This document shows, piece by piece, positions 5,610-9,175 of a stretch of 9,175 nucleotides of DNA. The DNA is from Pseudanabaena sp. CAN_BIN31 (GTDB taxonomy: Bacteria > Cyanobacteriota > Cyanobacteriia > Pseudanabaenales > Pseudanabaenaceae), in assembly GCA_026785865.1 (NCBI GenBank), contig JAJAZG010000041.1, forward strand, positions 1 to 9,175, read 5' to 3'. Each line of letters opens with the position of its first letter. The stretch's first letter is position 1. A program made the position numbers and the translations under genes. The notes below the pieces were generated by a model. That model did not search any database, was not told where the DNA came from, and saw nothing but the letters and a program-made list of their open reading frames with translations.

Positions 5610-6419
5610 TTAAACCCGTCGGATTAAAGTTAAACCATCCCTCAACGGAATCAGCACCTGTTCTACTCTAGGATCGTCAACAACTGCTTGATTGAAAGCA
5701 GCGATCGCCTCACCATTAGCAGTTGCGACACCATGCATGTAGGGTTGACCCTGCATAAGCGTATTATCCACGCAGACCAAACCGTCTAAAGCCAGCAAGC
5801 AGGAATCGATCGCGAGATTTAAGTAATCTATATATCCAGCTTTATCTGCATCAATAAAAATAAAATCGAATGATTCATTTTTATCAACCAATTGCTTCAA
5901 AGTCGTTAGTGCTGCCCCGACTCGGACTGAAATCTTAGAACCGTGGGGAGATTCTTTAAAAGATTCTCCTGCAAATTTGGCAGCAAATCCATCAATTTCA
6001 CAGGCGACAAGTACTCCATCGTCAGGCAGAGCTTCAGCCATCGCAAGGGCAGAATATCCAGTAAACATGCCAATTTCCAGTACGCGCTTCGATTTGGTCG
6101 CACTTACAAGAAACTTTAGCAGTTGCCCCTCAACATGCCCCGAAAGCATTTCTTGTTCCAGTTGCAATTGCGTTTCTCCATCGGAAGAGTGCTGATTCCA
6201 ATTTTCAGCTTGAGTCCTAACTTCTAGAGCCGCTAAAGCAGCAGACTCAGGTGAAGTACATCGACTAATATATGGATCTAGCTTGCTTGCCAATTCGTAA
6301 GCTTGGTTCAGTTCGGACTTGAGATCAGAGTCAATACTTGCCAAAGGCTCTATCTGCTTGCGGAGGTAATCTAGCTTGGAAGCTAAAATACTTAGAGGTG
6401 TTACAGGTCTTGGAATCAT
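5610..6419 (-). CDS. mysB: MysB: O-methyltransferase making 4-deoxygadusol
   Basis: This 269-residue class I SAM-dependent O-methyltransferase of the catechol/caffeoyl-CoA type methylates demethyl-4-deoxygadusol (the MysA product) to 4-deoxygadusol. Seen: an N-terminal helical extension (1-90); motif I RVLEIGMFTGYSALAMAEAL (112-131); the acidic residue E141 in ACEID for SAM ribose; FDFIFIDADK (184-193) with metal/catalytic D190 and D192; and LVCVDNTL (214-221) with D218 and N219. Its ATG overlaps the mysA stop by 4 bp (ATGA, 6416-6419), and AGAAGG (6429-6434) inside mysA is a well-placed Shine-Dalgarno 9 nt away. This couples its translation to mysA, consistent with consecutive pathway steps. 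Confidence 0.95.
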   Translation of the reverse strand: MIPRPVTPLSILASKLDYLRKQIEPLASIDSDLKSELNQAYELASKLDPYISRCTSPESAALAALEVRTQAENWNQHSSDGETQLQLEQEMLSGHVEGQLLKFLVSATKSKRVLEIGMFTGYSALAMAEALPDDGVLVACEIDGFAAKFAGESFKESPHGSKISVRVGAALTTLKQLVDKNESFDFIFIDADKAGYIDYLNLAIDSCLLALDGLVCVDNTLMQGQPYMHGVATANGEAIAAFNQAVVDDPRVEQVLIPLRDGLTLIRRV

Positions 6420-7672
6420 ACTGGCACGCCTTCTGAAACAGTATGATTCACTACATCACCAGAAGGGATATAGGGAATATACATGTCTTGTCCATCGCCG
6501 CCTCTGGGATAACCGCGACAAATTTCTCTGTGAATTTCTAAGGCTTGTTCCAAGTCTGCTCTAGTTAGGTCGTTAATGAAGTAACAGCTTCCGATCGGCT
6601 TAGGCACTGCTGCGCGTAAGAGTCCGTCCCTAGTTCGGCTGATTGATTCTGTCGCTTTCCATAGCAACTCAGGTGTGAGATAGACACTGTCGATCGCCAA
6701 ACCAATTCGGCTCATTAGACCTAAAATGCGATCGCGATCGGTGATCGAAATAAAGCCGCGTATTTGAGCTATAGTCGCCGAAAATGCCATGTCAATGTTG
6801 ACGCTATGACCGTGATACATCGGAATCTCAGGAGTTAATTCCAAGGTTGGACTCCAAGTGTGACCGTAGGCAATGACGCGATCTAAATCTAGTTCGTGCA
6901 GGTTAGGAACTTCTAAGCCAAGCATCGTATTGATGGCATTGTAAGTGACCTTGTGTGCTACTTCTTGAAGTTCCAATGTACCGTTCAAATAGCCAAAGCG
7001 AGTCTTCAGCAGCTCTTCGCCATATTTTTCTAGAAGTTCAAAAATCTCAAGATTTGAGACTACAGCGATTTTAATCAATTCAGCCATGCCGTTCCGAACT
7101 TGATCGATTGGCAATGTTTTTAGAAAAGAGAAGTCTAAAATCACTTTCTGAGATGCATGGTATGCTCCCAATCGATTTTTTAATTTACCGTGATTGACCG
7201 CAACTTTAATGGCAACACTCGCATCGATCAGCCCGATCAGCGTCGTGGGGACTCGAATATAATTTGTGCGTCGGCGATAAGTCGCGCAGGCAAAGCCAGC
7301 AACGTCAGTGGTCAACCCACCACCTACAACTAAAACTGGCTCTTTACGAAGCAAGCCAAAATCTGCAAATGCGTCAACAATGCGCTCAAGGGTTCTCAAG
7401 GTTTTGTCAGTTTCTTTGATAGAAACCGTAAAAACCTGCAAGTTAATTTCATAATGTTTGAAATAATCGCGGATCTGCTGACCGTAAAGATCGTAAACCT
7501 TTTCATCGACTACCATCAAACAACGCCCCAGTTGTTGGTAGCTATCGGCAATCTCTGGATTTGCGATCGCAAAAGCGCCATCAACGTAAATCAAGCTGAA
7601 ATCCAATTTTTCATAACTTTCAATATGAAAAGCTTTCTCTGTTGCCCTATAAGTCCCTTGGATGCTGGTCAT
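6416..7672 (-). CDS. mysA: MysA: demethyl-4-deoxygadusol synthase (sugar-phosphate cyclase)
   Basis: This enzyme is a dehydroquinate-synthase-like, NAD- and metal-dependent cyclase. It converts sedoheptulose 7-phosphate to demethyl-4-deoxygadusol, the first step of MAA biosynthesis. Seen: YVDGAFAIANPEIADSYQQL in the N-terminal part; NAD-binding EPVLVVGGGLTTDVAGFACA (111-130); RVPTTLIGLIDASVAIKVAVN (140-160); GMAELIKIAVV (195-205) with metal ligand E198; HELDLDRVIAYGHTWSPTLEL (259-279) with H271; and MYHGHSVNIDMAFSAT (285-300) with H287. The pattern closely matches cyanobacterial MysA as I remember it, rather than AroB or the valiolone synthases, and the adjacent mysBCD genes support this. The 418 residues are slightly above the ~410 usual, with a short C-terminal extension that overlaps mysB. 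There is no strong Shine-Dalgarno at the ATG. Confidence 0.95.
   Translation of the reverse strand: MTSIQGTYRATEKAFHIESYEKLDFSLIYVDGAFAIANPEIADSYQQLGRCLMVVDEKVYDLYGQQIRDYFKHYEINLQVFTVSIKETDKTLRTLERIVDAFADFGLLRKEPVLVVGGGLTTDVAGFACATYRRRTNYIRVPTTLIGLIDASVAIKVAVNHGKLKNRLGAYHASQKVILDFSFLKTLPIDQVRNGMAELIKIAVVSNLEIFELLEKYGEELLKTRFGYLNGTLELQEVAHKVTYNAINTMLGLEVPNLHELDLDRVIAYGHTWSPTLELTPEIPMYHGHSVNIDMAFSATIAQIRGFISITDRDRILGLMSRIGLAIDSVYLTPELLWKATESISRTRDGLLRAAVPKPIGSCYFINDLTRADLEQALEIHREICRGYPRGGDGQDMYIPYIPSGDVVNHTVSEGVPV
6429..6434 (-). promoter_or_regulatory. Shine-Dalgarno of mysB within mysA
   Basis: AGAAGG on the minus strand lies 9 nt before the mysB ATG, inside the mysA coding end, and supports the chosen mysB start in the ATGA overlap. 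Confidence 0.6.
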
Positions 7673-7832
7673 AATTTTTTTTAATATCTTGGCGCATATA
7701 TAACTTAACAGATCTTTACAGAACTTGATGCTTTTCTTGGGCTAAGAAATTAAGGTCGTAATTGCTAATGATAATGAATGCGAGTTTGTGGTGAGTCTTA
7801 CAAATTTATAAGCCAAAAAATCAAAAAATCAA
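7673..7832 (-). promoter_or_regulatory. Probable mysA promoter region
   Basis: A terminator-like hairpin closes the upstream gene, so mysA most likely has its own promoter in this 160-bp AT-rich stretch. A TATATA -10-like sequence occurs about 25 nt before the ATG (near 7696-7702), but no good -35 is found 16-18 nt upstream. A regulated promoter that needs an activator would fit UV/light-inducible MAA genes, but this is inference. Confidence 0.35.
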
Positions 7833-7869
7833 AAAGCTGTAGCGCAGGCTACATGTGCGCTACAGCTTT
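7833..7869. terminator. Hairpin terminator after the HAD gene (copy 2 of the shared palindrome)
   Basis: The 14-bp perfect arms AAAGCTGTAGCGCA (7833-7846) and TGCGCTACAGCTTT (7856-7869) enclose a 9-nt loop. On the minus strand the stem is followed by runs of T (TTGATTTTTTGATTTTTT in the complement of 7813-7832), 36 nt after the HAD stop codon, so a rho-independent terminator is likely. On the plus strand T6 follows as well (7872-7877), so it could work both ways. It shares the GCTGTAGCGCA core with the hairpin between mysB and mysC. Confidence 0.75.
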
Positions 7870-7904
7870 CGTTTTTTAAGGTTTCTTTTGCACGCATACT
7901 TAGC

Positions 7905-8570
7905 CTAGCCAGAGATAAATTGTTGCAATTGCTTAAAGTCCAAGCGATTCACGCATAGATCTGCGGCTTCAAAATTATGATGAGCCGTATTCTCACCTGG
8001 AAAGGCAATACAGGCTAAGCCAGCAGCCTTAGCTGCCTCTAAACCGCAGAAGTTATCCTCAACGGCAACGCAGCTTTGAGGCATTTGACCGAGTTGTTTC
8101 AATGCAAAATTATAGGCATCAGGGGCTGGCTTTGGATGTTCGATGTCAGATGCGCTAACAACCAAATCAAAATCGCTTCTATTTATGTCATTCTTAAGAG
8201 CCTCAAGGATTGACATAACGTTTTGTTTTGAGGTTGCCGTTACAAATGCCAACTTGAAGCCGCTTTGCTTTGCCATCTGCATAACTTCAACTACTCCAGA
8301 GCGAGCCTCAAATGGATGGTCTTGCAGGAGTTTCTGAAAAATTTCAGACTTGGAATGATGAATGGCTTCTGCATCAACCGATATCCCTAGAGATTTTGCA
8401 TAGTCTAAAACTCGGTTTTGTCCACCGCTCTTCTCAAGGAGAGTTATATATTCATCTCTCGACCATTGCCAGTCAAGTTTGTGAAGCGTGAAAGCTTGGT
8501 TGAAAGCAAGCCTTTGAAGTTCAGAAGTTTCTGCGATCGCGCCGATTGACCCAAAAAAAATAGCTGACAT
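7905..8570 (-). CDS. HAD-superfamily CbbY/PGM-like protein lacking the catalytic aspartates
   Basis: This 221-residue protein has the layout of HAD subfamily IA phosphatases/beta-phosphoglucomutase relatives (CbbY-like). It has a cap domain (about 16-85), motif II in LAFVTATSK (107-115, T111), motif III in HPKPAPDAY (145-153, K147), and motif IV in VAVEDNFCGLEAAKAAG (168-184, E171, D172). Motif I, normally FDxDGT, instead reads FFGSIGAIAET (5-15). The nucleophilic Asp is therefore Gly7 and the acid/base Asp is Ile9, so the usual phosphoaspartyl chemistry should be impossible. It may be a binding or regulatory protein, or act by another mechanism. It lies upstream of mysA in the same direction but behind a terminator-like hairpin, so a shared transcript is doubtful. 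Some cyanobacterial homologues may share this motif; I cannot confirm that here. Confidence 0.85.
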   Translation of the reverse strand: MSAIFFGSIGAIAETSELQRLAFNQAFTLHKLDWQWSRDEYITLLEKSGGQNRVLDYAKSLGISVDAEAIHHSKSEIFQKLLQDHPFEARSGVVEVMQMAKQSGFKLAFVTATSKQNVMSILEALKNDINRSDFDLVVSASDIEHPKPAPDAYNFALKQLGQMPQSCVAVEDNFCGLEAAKAAGLACIAFPGENTAHHNFEAADLCVNRLDFKQLQQFISG

Positions 8571-8679
8571 TTTTTCTTAAATGAATTTCTATCTTGAACG
8601 TTACTTATTTTAGTTGAAAAACAGTTAAGCAGCTTGTAAAGATAATCCGCCCATAATGGCGATCGCTAATTTTGAATTT

Positions 8680-9175
8680 TTAAAATTCTAAATGGGCAGT
8701 AACATCGGGAATAAATTTCTGTAAATGCATGGGTGGACGCACATAAACCATTTTGTTTTGTAAGGGAGGTAAATCAAAGGGCTTGGGCAGGACATCCTCG
8801 TAGGGAATTTTGGCTAACAAATGGCTAATACAATTAAGCCTCGCCCGTCGCTTATCATCGCCATCAATCACATACCAAGGCGATCGCTCTGTATCCGTCG
8901 CGTTAAACATATCATCCTTCGCTTTAGAATATTCCACCCAACGCGATCGCGCTTCTAAATCCATCGGACTGAACTTCCAACGTTTACGAGGATCTTTAAT
9001 CCGATCTTGAAATCGCACTTCCTGCTCGTTATCATTAACCGAAAACCAATACTTGATTAAAATAATTCCCGATCGCTGAATCATATTTTCAAACTCAGGA
9101 CAGGAACGCAGAAACTCCACATATTCCTCATGGGTACAGTAACCCATCACATGCTCCACCCCTGCACGGTTGTAC
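8680..9175 (-). CDS. ppk2: Polyphosphate kinase 2 (PPK2), C-terminal part, cut by the right edge
   Basis: PPK2 enzymes transfer phosphate between polyphosphate and nucleoside di- or triphosphates in the cytoplasm. The visible 164 codons carry the family's C-terminal half: YNRAGVEHVMGYCT at the window edge, FENMIQRSGIILIKYWFSV, QEVRFQDRIKDPRKRWKFSP, MDLEARSRWVEYSKAKDDMF, then ERSPWYVIDGDDKRRARLN. The frame continues past the edge, so the internal GTG at 9157-9159 is not the start. The Walker A and B motifs must lie outside the window. The pattern fits the single-domain class I group. It is 109 bp upstream of the HAD gene, with no clear terminator between, and its stop lies in an AT-rich palindrome (8674-8688). 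Confidence 0.92.
   Translation of the reverse strand, partial: YNRAGVEHVMGYCTHEEYVEFLRSCPEFENMIQRSGIILIKYWFSVNDNEQEVRFQDRIKDPRKRWKFSPMDLEARSRWVEYSKAKDDMFNATDTERSPWYVIDGDDKRRARLNCISHLLAKIPYEDVLPKPFDLPPLQNKMVYVRPPMHLQKFIPDVTAHLEF

Noticed and set aside
5977..6195. Plus-strand open frames opposite mysB, mysC, mysD, the HAD gene, mysA and PPK2
   Set aside because: They are antisense shadows of well-supported genes with poor coding character.
6416..7672. Annotation as 3-dehydroquinate synthase (AroB) or 2-epi-5-epi-valiolone synthase
   Set aside because: Overall length, the HELDLDRVIAYGHTWSPTLEL segment and the adjacent mysB, mysC and mysD genes fit demethyl-4-deoxygadusol synthase.
9157..9159. 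GTG as start of the PPK2 gene
   Set aside because: The frame continues upstream with PPK2-typical residues YNRAG to the window edge; this GTG is an internal Val.
1..9175. CRISPR arrays, tRNA or rRNA genes
   Set aside because: No regularly spaced direct repeats and no tRNA- or rRNA-like sequence were seen on either strand.

Overview
The window looks like chromosomal DNA from a cyanobacterium. The octamer GCGATCGC (HIP1, abundant in most cyanobacterial genomes) occurs about ten times, for example at 3931-3938 and 5701-5708. The base composition is AT-leaning, and the centre of the window carries a complete mycosporine-like amino acid (MAA) sunscreen cluster in the standard cyanobacterial order. 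A Pseudanabaena-like genus is possible, but that is a guess. Every confident gene lies on the minus strand, so transcription runs from high to low coordinates.

Left part (1-3095) is an accessory, partly decayed region. It holds the probable start of a minus-strand gene cut by the window edge (1-90), a 98-bp MITE-like element with an 11-bp perfect inverted repeat and a 4-bp target duplication (242-339), and a single-domain RelA/SpoT-type nucleotide pyrophosphokinase (339-1319). A 533-bp stretch with several palindromes but no confident gene follows. Next come a PIN-domain toxin and ribbon-helix-helix antitoxin pair (1853-2523), the C-terminal remnant of what looks like a SAM-dependent (DNA) methyltransferase (2498-2821), and a ~194-bp element with ~25-bp imperfect terminal inverted repeats (2838-3031).

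Centre (3096-7672) is the MAA cluster mysA-mysB-mysC-mysD. MysA (demethyl-4-deoxygadusol synthase) cyclises sedoheptulose 7-phosphate, MysB O-methylates the product to 4-deoxygadusol, MysC (ATP-grasp) adds glycine to give mycosporine-glycine, and MysD (D-Ala-D-Ala ligase-like ATP-grasp) adds a second amino acid to give a shinorine/porphyra-334-type product. mysA and mysB overlap by 4 bp and mysC and mysD are 5 bp apart. A long hairpin separates mysB from mysC, and a hairpin with a shared core lies upstream of mysA. No mysE-type NRPS and no mysH are present in the window.

Right part (7905-9175) holds a HAD-family protein whose motif I has lost both catalytic aspartates although motifs II-IV remain, and the C-terminal part of a polyphosphate kinase 2 (PPK2) that runs off the right edge.

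The most notable points are the apparently catalytically dead HAD protein next to the MAA cluster, a MITE insertion exactly in the stop codon of the RelA/SpoT gene that changes TAA to TAG without changing the protein, and the paired hairpins around mysAB. I see no evidence for a wholly new multi-gene system.
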